A stretch of DNA of 64,000 bases from Alkalihalobacillus sp. LMS39 (GTDB taxonomy: Bacteria > Bacillota > Bacilli > Bacillales > Bacillaceae_F): positions 3,224,001-3,288,000 of the forward strand of contig NZ_CP093300.1 in NCBI RefSeq assembly GCF_022812285.1, read 5' to 3'. This document shows positions 8,210-15,835 of the stretch, piece after piece (within the stretch, counting starts at the first letter, position 1; the number at the start of each line of letters is the position of its first letter). The notes under the pieces are model-generated. The model ran no database searches and was not told where the DNA came from. It saw nothing but the letters and a program-made list of their open reading frames with translations. A program made the position numbers and the translations under genes.

Positions 8210-9293
8210 CTTCACTACCTCCTAAAATGATTTTTACGACTTTATCTGATACATCTGCATCATCATATCCTTTTGGAAACACCCATGTTTTTGGCTGATT
8301 AACCATAACATGAACAGCTGTTACCATTTGTTTAGCTTGAATTCCCGATAATATATTGCTTCCGCATTCTATCGTCTCAGGACGTTCCGTTGTTTTTCGA
8401 ACAGTGACAGTCGGAACATGAAACAAACAACATTCTTCCTGTACAGTCCCACTATCTGTGAGGACACAATACGCATTTTTTTCTAGTTGGATAAAATCAA
8501 AAAATCCAAATGGTTCATGAAACTCTACGAGAGGGTCCATTTCGAGGAAATTTGCTTTTTCTAATTTTGATTTTGTTCTCGGATGAATACTGCATATGAC
8601 TCTTTTTTGAAACTGGCTTGCAACAAGCTGAATTCCTTTCATAATTTCTAGTAGACGGTCTTCATGGTCTACATTTTCAGCTCTATGAATCGTGACTAAA
8701 AAATAATCTTGTCGTTGCAAATTCAGCTTTTGTAAAATGTCACTTTCGTTTATCTCTTTGTTGTAATGTTGTAACACTTCGTAAATAGGGTTACCTGATA
8801 TATAAATTCGATTGGAAGGAATGCCCTCTTTGAGTAAATTTTCTTTGCTTTGTGGAGTATACGGTAAATTAATCGTAGAAATCGCATCGATAACACGACG
8901 ATTTTTTTCTTCTGGTACCTCTAAGTCAAAACAACGGTTTCCGGCTTCCATATGAACAACAGGTATCCCCATTCTCTCGGCTAGTATCGCACTTAAACCA
9001 CTATTTGTATCTCCTAGCACGAGCACTTTATCTGGTTTTTCTTTTAAAAGAATTGGCTCTAATTTTTTAAAGAGCGTTGCTAATTGTTCTCCTATTGTTT
9101 GCTGTTGATGTCCTAGAATATAATCAGGTTTGCGAACATCCAATTCTTTAAAAAACACATCGCTTAATGACGATGTAAAATTTTGCCCCGTATGGACAAC
9201 GATATGATTCGCAGCTAGTTCGTCAAGTTTTTTTATAACAAGACTTAAACGAATGATTTCTGGTCTAGTTCCTAAAATTGTCATTACTTTCAT
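8202..9293 (-). CDS. UDP-GlcNAc 2-epimerase family, FnlC/CapG/WbjD-like
   Basis: This non-hydrolysing UDP-sugar C2 epimerase (GT-B fold) has 363 residues. It opens MKVMTILGTRPEIIRLS and contains LGDTNSGLSA, VVHMEAGNRCFD (MnaA has EAGLRT here), HRAENVD and LTDSGTVQEE. The GNRCFD variant is characteristic, as far as I recall, of the WbjD/FnlC branch that acts after the 4,6-dehydratase and reductase. The start at 9293 follows GAGGGG; the open frame extends 42 nt further without support. It is the first gene of the minus-strand operon that runs to 3499. Its upstream side faces a 700-nt repeat-rich gap. Confidence 0.8.
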   Translation of the reverse strand: MKVMTILGTRPEIIRLSLVIKKLDELAANHIVVHTGQNFTSSLSDVFFKELDVRKPDYILGHQQQTIGEQLATLFKKLEPILLKEKPDKVLVLGDTNSGLSAILAERMGIPVVHMEAGNRCFDLEVPEEKNRRVIDAISTINLPYTPQSKENLLKEGIPSNRIYISGNPIYEVLQHYNKEINESDILQKLNLQRQDYFLVTIHRAENVDHEDRLLEIMKGIQLVASQFQKRVICSIHPRTKSKLEKANFLEMDPLVEFHEPFGFFDFIQLEKNAYCVLTDSGTVQEECCLFHVPTVTVRKTTERPETIECGSNILSGIQAKQMVTAVHVMVNQPKTWVFPKGYDDADVSDKVVKIILGGSEVV

Positions 9294-9460
9294 AGAAAAC
9301 CCCTCGTTTATATTAAAATTCAAACGTATCAACAAAATGACTTTACTTTTACACTATGTTCAAGACCCTATATTGCTATAGGCCATGCCGACAATTTCCT
9401 AAAAATAGTTATTGGTTTATACAAGCTGAACTCTTATCCATATAAAGAAAAACGCGGAGC

Positions 9461-9888
9461 GTCTTTTCTTTCAAGCGAAGTGTATGATGAAACAACAAAC
9501 ACTTCCCATGTCCCATTTTTGCGGTCAGAGCAGCCGTTATTTGTGAACATGATACGGGTTTCCGTTTATTAGCGGCCACAGGAGCGCTTATTCACGCAAA
9601 AGCCACTCTATTCCTAGCAATATATTATGATTAACGGCTCCTGTGTCCTCCAACGTTCCAAAAGGCTAGCCATGTTCACAGATAACGGTTTTCATGGCCG
9701 CTTACTTACCATACGCCCAAGTGTTGAATGATTCACTTGGGTCTTTTCTTTCAAGCGAAGTGCGGAGCCCTGCCCGCTTTTTACAGTGAACCACAAGTGC
9801 TTTTCTTGGGGTGAAACGCGCAGGTGCGCAGCCTTCGCTCTTCTTGAAATAGCTTTCAAAGCTTCACTGCTACACCAAAATTTTTATT
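9461..9888 (+). repeat. Copy 1 of the AAGCGAAGTG..CACTGCTA dispersed repeat, interrupted twice
   Basis: The 22-mer beginning GTCTTTTCTTTCAAGCG occurs at 9461-9482 and again at 9741-9762. Between the copies is 258 bp containing the 181-bp inverted-repeat element. Further on, TGCGGAGCC (9761-9769) and TGCGCAGCC (9825-9833) flank another 55 bp. Removing both inserts reconstructs a sequence matching the uninterrupted copies near 39644 and 48678. The flanking direct repeats look like insertion duplications, although recombination between repeats is also possible. Confidence 0.6.
9521..9701 (+). repeat. 181-bp nested inverted-repeat element, copy 1
   Basis: This is identical in length to the copy at 54737-54917, with about 17 mismatches and no gaps by eye. 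The outer arms pair GCGG..CCGTTATTTGTGAACAT with ATGTTCACAGATAACGG..CCGC. The inner arms are GGCCACAGGAGC and GGCTCCTGTGTCC. It could be a MITE-like element or a structured RNA. It carries no recognisable transposase. Confidence 0.75.
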
Positions 9889-9901
9889 TCCCTCATTAAA
9901 A

Positions 9902-9929
9902 AAGGAATACCAGCCTACCAGTATTCCTT
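9902..9929 (-). terminator. Intrinsic terminator on the minus strand without an obvious gene
   Basis: AAGGAATAC / GTATTCCTT forms a clean stem followed by a T run on the minus strand. The nearest minus-strand gene upstream of it ends at 10734, beyond an opposing gene. It may be left from a lost gene or block antisense transcription. Confidence 0.6.
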
Positions 9930-9995
9930 CGCACATTTTATTGTAAAAGCATACTATACACATGTACTGTAACTTTAATAGAAAAGAGGGATATT

Positions 9996-10688
9996 TTGAA
10001 TGAAATCATAATTCATCTGCATATGCCTAAGACAGGAGGGACAACATTAAAAAATATTATCAAAAAAAATGTTCCGTCCCGTTTGAACTATGATTTATAT
10101 GAGGACCATCTTGAGAGAGAGGAAAAACTAAATGCTATAGCTAACCAACCTATCGCTTGCATTCAAGGGCATTTTCCATATGGGGTACATGATTTTTTGA
10201 CTAAACCATGTGTGTATATTACGATGCTCCGTGAACCGGCAGAAAGAATCGTTTCCGAATATTATTTTATTTGTTCGAACACGAAACATCGACTCCATCA
10301 CCAAGTAAAGAATATGACCCTTGAACAATATCAAAATCAACCAAATAATATGAATCTCCAAACTCGTTTTCTTTCGGGGCAATTAGGATTCCCGTTAACG
10401 GAACAAGATTTACAACAAGCAAAGAAAAATATTAAACTACATTTTCCTATTGTTGGAATAACGGAACATTTTAATGAGTCCTTATTTTTATTGAAGCAAA
10501 ATTTCGGTTGGACGCAAACGGCCTATACAAAACAAAATAAAACAAAGAAAAAACCTTCCATTAGCAAAATACCAAAAAAGACGATTGACATGATCTATGC
10601 CAATAATTCTCTTGATCAGCAACTGTATGATTTTGCAAAACAACGTTTACAACATCAGCTCCACCAATTACGAAATGCAAAACAATAA
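9996..10688 (+). CDS. Sulfotransferase, Sulfotransfer_2 type
   Basis: This 230-residue sulfotransferase belongs to the family that includes glycan O-sulfotransferases. The PAPS 5'-phosphosulfate loop is HMPKTGGTTLKNII at residues 7-20 and the 3'-phosphate motif is MLREPAERIVSEYY near residue 73. It is unrelated in sequence to the sulfotransferase at 3499. The start is TTG at 9996 behind AGAGGG. It stands alone on the plus strand between two deoxysugar gene sets and ends at a large convergent terminator. The inferred role is sulfation of the rhamnose- or aminodeoxysugar-containing polymer. A PAPS supply (cysC/cysH) must come from elsewhere in the genome. Confidence 0.8.
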   Translation: MNEIIIHLHMPKTGGTTLKNIIKKNVPSRLNYDLYEDHLEREEKLNAIANQPIACIQGHFPYGVHDFLTKPCVYITMLREPAERIVSEYYFICSNTKHRLHHQVKNMTLEQYQNQPNNMNLQTRFLSGQLGFPLTEQDLQQAKKNIKLHFPIVGITEHFNESLFLLKQNFGWTQTAYTKQNKTKKKPSISKIPKKTIDMIYANNSLDQQLYDFAKQRLQHQLHQLRNAKQ

Positions 10689-10733
10689 ATTGAAGCCATG
10701 GAGAGGAAAACATACTCTCATGGCTTCAATTTC
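10687..10733. terminator. Bidirectional terminator between convergent genes
   Basis: A long stem (AAATTGAAGCCATG / CATGGCTTCAATTT) overlaps the stop of the sulfotransferase and directly precedes the 3' end of rfbC. Confidence 0.8.
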
Positions 10734-11189
10734 TTATCGGAATTTTGTAGTCCAGTCAAATCCTATTTCCGGATCGTCCCAAGGTATCCGTTTTTCATCG
10801 GGCTGTTTTGCATCATAAGAATGAGTTGTAAAATAAAGAATCGTTGCTGGCTTTTCACCAAGAACACGATATCCGTGGGCCACACCTTTTGGGATAAGCA
10901 ACAATATCTGGTTTTCCTCTCCCATATAATACACATCGGTACGTCCTTTTGTTTTTGAATTTGGTCGTAAGTCATATAAAACAACTTGTGCATTCCCCGC
11001 TGGAAAAAACCATAAATCATCTTGTTTTTCATGATAGTGAAAGGCTTTTATGACACCCGGATAACTCATAGATAACGACGCTTGCCCAAACTTTTCTAAT
11101 AATGCTTCATCATCACGGACAAGTTCAGTAAAAAAACCGCGGTCATCACAATGCTTTTTGATTTGCTTTATTTTGACACCTTCAATCAT
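10734..11189 (-). CDS. rfbC: dTDP-4-dehydrorhamnose 3,5-epimerase family (RfbC/SpsL)
   Basis: This cupin-fold enzyme epimerises C3 and C5 of dTDP-4-keto-6-deoxyglucose, the third step of dTDP-L-rhamnose synthesis. At 151 residues it is shorter than typical RmlC (about 180), like the short SpsL form. Visible features are DDRGFFTELVRDD, IKAFHYHEKQDDLWFFPAGNAQVVLYD (the conserved HxH catalytic region) and IPKGVAHGYRVL. It overlaps the end of rfbD by 8 nt with GGAGGGAG in front, so it is the last gene of the rfbA-rfbB-rfbD-rfbC unit. Confidence 0.9.
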   Translation of the reverse strand: MIEGVKIKQIKKHCDDRGFFTELVRDDEALLEKFGQASLSMSYPGVIKAFHYHEKQDDLWFFPAGNAQVVLYDLRPNSKTKGRTDVYYMGEENQILLLIPKGVAHGYRVLGEKPATILYFTTHSYDAKQPDEKRIPWDDPEIGFDWTTKFR

Positions 11190-12033
11190 CGTCTCCCTCC
11201 TTCTTTAAAAACTCTCTTAATGCTAGTTTCCAATGACGGGGTTTAGGAATCTTATTTTCTTCTAATTTCGCTATGTCTAATAATGAATAGCTCGGTCGTA
11301 GGGCTTTGGACTTATATTTAATAGATGAAGTCGGTTCAACAAGATTTACATCACTTCCGCTTTCTTCGTAAATACATTGTGCAAACTGATACCAACTGCA
11401 TTCCCCTTCATTTCTAACATGATAAATTCCATAAGGTTTATCTATAAGCTTTATGAGAACATCGAGCAAATCACAAACATATGTCGGTGCACCAAGTTGA
11501 TCATCAACAACGGTTACTCGTTTTTGCCGTAACGCAAACGACCTCATTGTATTGACAAAATTTTTGCCGCCATGCCCGTAAAGCCAAGATGTTCTAACAA
11601 TATAATGCTCACGAAGTGTTTTTCGAACGAGCTCTTCCCCCATCCACTTGCTTAATCCGTATATATTAAGCGGATTCGGTTCGTCTGTTTCAACGTAAGG
11701 ATTTCTTTTTTTTCCATCAAATACATAATCAGAACTAATATAAACTAAAGTCGCCCCAACTCTCTTACAAGCCTGCGCTATCGTTAACGTCCCAATTGCA
11801 TTTGTGTTAAAAGCAAGCAACGAATGGTCCTCACAATTATCGACTGCCGTATACGCAGCACAATGAAAAACATAGTTTGGCAATATACGTTGAAACACAT
11901 CCTCTATTTGTTGTTCGTTCGTTATATCAAGAACTTTTTTTGACATTGAAACGACTTCATAAGAAGAGCCTTTCATTTTTTCATATAATGCTTTACCGAG
12001 TTGACCTGTTCCACCTGTAATAAGAACTTTCAT
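11182..12033 (-). CDS. rfbD: dTDP-4-dehydrorhamnose reductase (RfbD/SpsK)
   Basis: It reduces dTDP-4-keto-L-rhamnose to dTDP-L-rhamnose. The 283-residue SDR has MKVLITGGTGQLGKALYE (NAD(P) site), CAAYTAVDNCEDH near residue 60, YISSDYVFDG near 98 and YGLSKWMGE (Tyr-x3-Lys) near 127. RTSWLYGHGGKNFVNTM, typical of RmlD, follows. The start overlaps the rfbB stop by 4 nt. Gene order A-B-D-C matches spsI-J-K-L of B. subtilis. Confidence 0.93.
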   Translation of the reverse strand: MKVLITGGTGQLGKALYEKMKGSSYEVVSMSKKVLDITNEQQIEDVFQRILPNYVFHCAAYTAVDNCEDHSLLAFNTNAIGTLTIAQACKRVGATLVYISSDYVFDGKKRNPYVETDEPNPLNIYGLSKWMGEELVRKTLREHYIVRTSWLYGHGGKNFVNTMRSFALRQKRVTVVDDQLGAPTYVCDLLDVLIKLIDKPYGIYHVRNEGECSWYQFAQCIYEESGSDVNLVEPTSSIKYKSKALRPSYSLLDIAKLEENKIPKPRHWKLALREFLKKEGDDD

Positions 12034-13019
12034 AATCTCTCATTCCTACCAAGCACGGATTTAACCCATTGTTCATTTTTCACATACCAATCGACCGTTT
12101 GTTTTATCCCTTGGGCAAAAGATATTTGTGGTTCCCACCCAAGCTCTTTTCTTACTTTTGTTGAATCAATAGCATATCGACGGTCATGTCCTTTTCGGTC
12201 TTCAATAAACTGAATCTGGTGATTATCTTTACCTAAATAAGATAAGATAGTTTGAACAACTTCTATATTTTTCTTTTCATTTTGACCACCAATATTATAC
12301 ACTTCTCCAAATGTGCCCTTCTCCATAATGGTATAAATCGCTTGACAATGGTCTTTTACATATAGCCAATCACGAATATGATCTCCATCTCCATAAACCG
12401 GGATCGGTTTATTCTTGAGTGCAAAGTCGATTATCTTTGGAATAAACTTTTCAGGATGTTGGTATGGACCGTAATTATTACTACATCTTGTTGTAATAAC
12501 AGGTGCATGATACGTTTTAAAATAAGAGCGGACTAATAAATCTGCTCCTGCTTTACTGGCGGAATAAGGATTGTTTGCAGCTAGTGGAGAATGTTCTGTA
12601 AAGGGAGATTGATCTTCTTCTAATGACCCATACACTTCATCGGTTGAGATATACACCATTTTCTTTGCATACCCTTCAAGTAAGGCAAGAAGCAAGTGAT
12701 TCGTACCCATAATATTCGTATTTAAAAACAAACTAGGTTGAACAATACTTCGGTCCACATGGGATTCTGCTGCAAAATGAACAATCACATCATATGTTCT
12801 GTCAAATACTTTTTCTATTTGTTCTTTCTTTGTAATATCGACTGAAAAAAAACGATAACGGTTGTCATTGGCAAACGTAGCTGTATTGTCAATATGACCT
12901 GCATACGTAAGGGCGTCGACATTCGTGACTTCATACGTTTGCGTGTGACTTAACACGTAATCGATGAAGTTAGAACCGATAAATCCAGCCCCACCTGTTA
13001 CTAGTAATTGCTTAGTCAT
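12030..13019 (-). CDS. rfbB: dTDP-glucose 4,6-dehydratase (RfbB/SpsJ)
   Basis: It converts dTDP-glucose to dTDP-4-keto-6-deoxyglucose. The protein has 329 residues from ATG 13019, starting MTKQLLVTGGAGFIGSNFIDY. Other marks are HFAAESHVDRSI near residue 80, YISTDEVYGSL near 120 and YSASKAGADLL (Tyr-x3-Lys) near 150. The region ending in DHIRDWLYVKDHC follows. The frame extends upstream into rfbA, but the AGGAGG site lies immediately before the ATGATG pair at 13022/13019. It overlaps rfbA by 8 nt. Confidence 0.95.
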   Translation of the reverse strand: MTKQLLVTGGAGFIGSNFIDYVLSHTQTYEVTNVDALTYAGHIDNTATFANDNRYRFFSVDITKKEQIEKVFDRTYDVIVHFAAESHVDRSIVQPSLFLNTNIMGTNHLLLALLEGYAKKMVYISTDEVYGSLEEDQSPFTEHSPLAANNPYSASKAGADLLVRSYFKTYHAPVITTRCSNNYGPYQHPEKFIPKIIDFALKNKPIPVYGDGDHIRDWLYVKDHCQAIYTIMEKGTFGEVYNIGGQNEKKNIEVVQTILSYLGKDNHQIQFIEDRKGHDRRYAIDSTKVRKELGWEPQISFAQGIKQTVDWYVKNEQWVKSVLGRNERL

Positions 13020-13758
13020 CATAACCTCCTGCCGCTCTTTCTCTAGTAAAATAATGATAATTTGCTTCAAAGAGTGACTCAGGCGTTCCTGCATCAATCC
13101 ACCATTCTTTTAGAAAACTAAACGCCATAGCCTGCCGTTTAACATAAATCAAATTAACATCTGTAATTTCCAGTTCTCCACGTGTTGATGGAGATACTTG
13201 CTCAATAAAAGAAAAAACAGTCGGATCATACATATAAATCCCTGTTACACAATAGGCAGGTCCTTTAATATTTGGTTTTTCTATGAGCTCATACACTTTA
13301 TTTGTTTTTTCATCGATGCGTGCTATTCCATATCTGTTTGGATTTTGCACTTTTTTTAATAAAATATAAGCTCCATCCTCTTGCTTCTTAAACTCCTCAA
13401 TAAAGGGTGTTAACTTGTCATCAAATAAATTATCTCCTAGTAACACAAGGAACTTTTCGTTCTGTACAAAGGTTTTTGCTATAGAAAGAGCTGCTGCAAT
13501 TCCACTTGCTTCTTCTTGAACAGCATAGCTCAAACGAACACCGAATTCCTTTCCATCCCCTAATAGCTGTTGGAATGAATCAAGATGATCTCGTGATGTG
13601 ATAATTAGAATGTCTTTTACATTTGCTTCTTGTAGTTTAAATAATGACCAATATATCATTGGGTACCGACCAACTGGTAGCAAATGTTTATTTACAATTT
13701 TCGTCATAGGAGAAAGGCGCGTCCCTGTACCTCCAGCCAGAATGACAGCTTTTCTCAT
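13012..13758 (-). CDS. rfbA: Glucose-1-phosphate thymidylyltransferase (RfbA/SpsI)
   Basis: It forms dTDP-glucose from dTTP and glucose-1-phosphate, the entry step to dTDP-L-rhamnose. The protein has 248 residues: MRKAVILAGGTGTRLSPMTK (nucleotide-binding signature), NKHLLPVGRYPMIYW, LGDNLFDD (metal-binding Asp near residue 108), EKPNIKGPAYCVTGIYMYD and WIDAGTPESLFEA. It is about 40 residues shorter than E. coli RmlA, as in the SpsI type. It is the first gene of the rhamnose unit. Confidence 0.93.
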   Translation of the reverse strand: MRKAVILAGGTGTRLSPMTKIVNKHLLPVGRYPMIYWSLFKLQEANVKDILIITSRDHLDSFQQLLGDGKEFGVRLSYAVQEEASGIAAALSIAKTFVQNEKFLVLLGDNLFDDKLTPFIEEFKKQEDGAYILLKKVQNPNRYGIARIDEKTNKVYELIEKPNIKGPAYCVTGIYMYDPTVFSFIEQVSPSTRGELEITDVNLIYVKRQAMAFSFLKEWWIDAGTPESLFEANYHYFTRERAAGGYDD

Positions 13759-13781
13759 GTTTTACTCACCCCGCTTTTCCT

Positions 13782-14153
13782 TTAATGATTCGATAAACGT
13801 TGAACAACCGTTTCCACGATGGATGCACCCGCTGCCACTGCCAATATGAGAATAATAGGAATAAAATAAATTGGTAACAGCCAATAGCCCGCTAACAAGA
13901 AGATAGAGCACCATACTCCTGTACACCAATAACAGCTTAATAGCTCACCGATCCACCGTTTAAGTCCGCGGCCTTTTATCATGACATGAATTTCAACGCT
14001 CCCATCTTCAAGCTGATGTTCTTTTTCTTCTAGAAACGGAGTGCGAATCCACTTTGTAATTTGGTCAAAAACAAGCAACCGTGTTAAGCGAAAACTAGCG
14101 AATACAAGTAACAAAAAATAAAAAAAGTCAATTGACAACGTCTCTCTCTCCAT
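13782..14153 (-). CDS. DUF1360 membrane protein, YjcA-like sporulation protein
   Basis: The protein has 123 residues. An N-terminal hydrophobic helix (FYFLLLVFASFRLTRLLVFD) is followed by a charged loop and two more hydrophobic segments around SCYWCTGVWCSIFLLAGYW and PIYFIPIILILAVAAG. The FRLTRLLVFD and CYWCTGVWCS motifs are the hallmarks of DUF1360, which includes B. subtilis YjcA, a sporulation-expressed protein. It lies 23 nt before rfbA and may lead the same transcript, tying the rhamnose genes to sporulation. The molecular function is unknown. Confidence 0.75.
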   Translation of the reverse strand: MERETLSIDFFYFLLLVFASFRLTRLLVFDQITKWIRTPFLEEKEHQLEDGSVEIHVMIKGRGLKRWIGELLSCYWCTGVWCSIFLLAGYWLLPIYFIPIILILAVAAGASIVETVVQRLSNH

Positions 14154-14270
14154 TCTGTATCAAGCATATTCTCTATACTGTATGTCAATTGTAAAATTTC
14201 GGCACAAAATCAAAGGCAAAGTGAAAAAAGTTTCCAAATTACATTGACTCAACTTGTTGACATGTACTGC

Positions 14271-15506
14271 TTATATTTCGTTATTCAAATATTTTTCTAA
14301 TAACGCTCTCATTTTTATAGAGGGAATGAAAACATTTATCGGTTGTTTTTGTTGGAGCCGACTTTGAAACATCCATTCGATTAGGTGATGTAAGGAGTAC
14401 AAGTCTTCATTAATAACGATACCTTTGTTTTCAAAGAACTGTTTTATACTTGTGTTCACTTCTGGATGGGATAAATATAAACAACAGCTTTTATGAGAAA
14501 AGTGATCATTCTCTTTTTTATAAAAAGAGACAAAACTATGATTCAGTCCTCGAGGAGTAAGTTTCTCTTTCATTTTGGGATATGTTGTCCACATGACATC
14601 ATCCGGTTCTGCCTTACACTTTTTTCGGTAAAAGTCATAACAACTCTCCCGAATTACATTTATGATTTCAATGCTGTTCATTTTTTTCTGTAAATCAAAG
14701 AACGTAAATGCTTTCTGTTGGCTCCCTATTTTGTTCAAGTCGTTTTTATCACTAGACATTGGATAATAAATATGAATTAATTTTTTATATAATGAACGGT
14801 CCTCTTCTTCAGATAAAATATAATCGACTAATTTATACTCATTATCCTCAAATGAAATGGAATACTTTTTATACTTGAACTCGTAAAGCTCGAATAAACT
14901 CTTTTGCAATTGTCCGTCAAACATATACGTTAAAAGATAACAGTTTTCGAATGGCTCGTAGAATTTCTTGGGAAATGTCCAATACACAAGTTCATGGTGT
15001 TCTTGTTCATTTTGATACAACATCAAACGGTTCGATGTCGCTAATGTTTTCATGTCTGTGAAATATCCATCCATATAAAAAGCTGCATCCCAACTTATCC
15101 TTCCTTTGTCACGAACACTAACGACATTGTTTTGTAATAACAGATTAATATCATCCGGGGATATATTAACTGGATGTAAAGTGTTTTTGACTTCATCAAG
15201 AATTAACGTATAATTTTGCATCGCTAACAACTCATAACATTCATCGTCCAAGTATTGAAACGGTTGCTGTGTTCCGATAATATTTTCACCATTGGCGAAT
15301 AAGCTTTTCAGTTGTTGTAACGATGATTGTTCATCGACACGCTTGAAATGCCGTATTTGTGAGTTCAACATCAAACTTGCTTTTTTTTCATCTTGTACAA
15401 TATAAACAAATTTCTCATACATTGGTGCTTTACTTATATAATGCATAATCCAGCTTGTTTTTCCGCTTCTTTTTATTGAATCAATCACTGTGATTTCTTT
15501 CATCAT
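14271..15506 (-). CDS. Phage-type P-loop NTPase / helicase-like protein
   Basis: This 411-residue protein has a Walker A-like IDSIKRSGKTSW (residues 8-19), IVQDEKKASLM as a motif-Ia-like region, and YTLILDEV as Walker B near residue 105. The C-terminus has LNHSFVSFYKKENDHFSHKSCCLYL and PINVFIPSIKMRALLEKYL. The layout strongly recalls replication helicase-like proteins of phages and plasmids of Gram-positive bacteria, whose C-termini end in a similar IPSKRMR segment. No other phage gene surrounds it. It could be a phage remnant or a domesticated gene. ATG 15506 or 15503 follows AAGGTGAG. The activity is inferred, not certain. Confidence 0.6.
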   Translation of the reverse strand: MMKEITVIDSIKRSGKTSWIMHYISKAPMYEKFVYIVQDEKKASLMLNSQIRHFKRVDEQSSLQQLKSLFANGENIIGTQQPFQYLDDECYELLAMQNYTLILDEVKNTLHPVNISPDDINLLLQNNVVSVRDKGRISWDAAFYMDGYFTDMKTLATSNRLMLYQNEQEHHELVYWTFPKKFYEPFENCYLLTYMFDGQLQKSLFELYEFKYKKYSISFEDNEYKLVDYILSEEEDRSLYKKLIHIYYPMSSDKNDLNKIGSQQKAFTFFDLQKKMNSIEIINVIRESCYDFYRKKCKAEPDDVMWTTYPKMKEKLTPRGLNHSFVSFYKKENDHFSHKSCCLYLSHPEVNTSIKQFFENKGIVINEDLYSLHHLIEWMFQSRLQQKQPINVFIPSIKMRALLEKYLNNEI

Positions 15507-15835
15507 CTCACCTTCTTACACCTCTTCATGAACCATTTGTGATATCCATTTTCTAGGGTATGCCCTATTTCTAATGAGCGTTCTTATGGAATCAGTATTT
15601 TACAATGATTACTACTTCTTTTTTGTTGGAAACTGTAGTATACTAGTCTAGCGATGAGCTAATTGCATAAGACGAAGTTGACACGCCTGTAGGCAATGCA
15701 CAATGTGGAGTGCTGTTTCTTCGCCGCAATATACGTAGAAAAAGACGTCCAATTGGACGTCTTTTTTGTTTTTGCCTTTACCTATCATAAGAAATTGAAG
15801 TAGATACGCGGAGAAATGAGTGGAATGATTCAAAA
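15507..15835. other. Gap with a possible small RNA
   Basis: This 329-nt stretch has no supported protein gene. It holds a TATACT box on the plus strand (15639-15644, weak -35), roughly 100 nt of unique sequence, and then a strong intrinsic terminator with a T6 run on the plus strand. No plus-strand gene precedes the terminator, so a small plus-strand RNA of about 110-130 nt is possible. Confidence 0.35.
15746..15776. terminator. Bidirectional intrinsic terminator
   Basis: The perfect stem AAAGACGTCC AA TTGGACGTCTTT is followed by T runs on both strands. It ends the cueP-like transcript on the minus strand and possibly an RNA on the plus strand. Confidence 0.8.

Larger units (their letters stand above)
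9294..9995. other. Gene-free stretch of 700 nt filled with nested repeats
   Basis: No gene is visible. The stretch contains a 181-bp nested inverted repeat (9521-9701), pieces of a second dispersed repeat (9449-9482 and 9741-9888) and a minus-strand intrinsic terminator (9902-9929). The operon promoter for the epimerase gene should lie near 9300-9440, but I could not pick a convincing -35/-10 pair. Confidence 0.6.

Noticed and set aside
9336-9995. Possible insertion sequence in the 660-nt gap
   Set aside because: No transposase-coding frame exists on either strand; only short repeat elements are present.
13598-13849. 83-residue frame on the plus strand over rfbA
   Set aside because: Shadow of rfbA and the gap beside it; no similarity or ribosome site.
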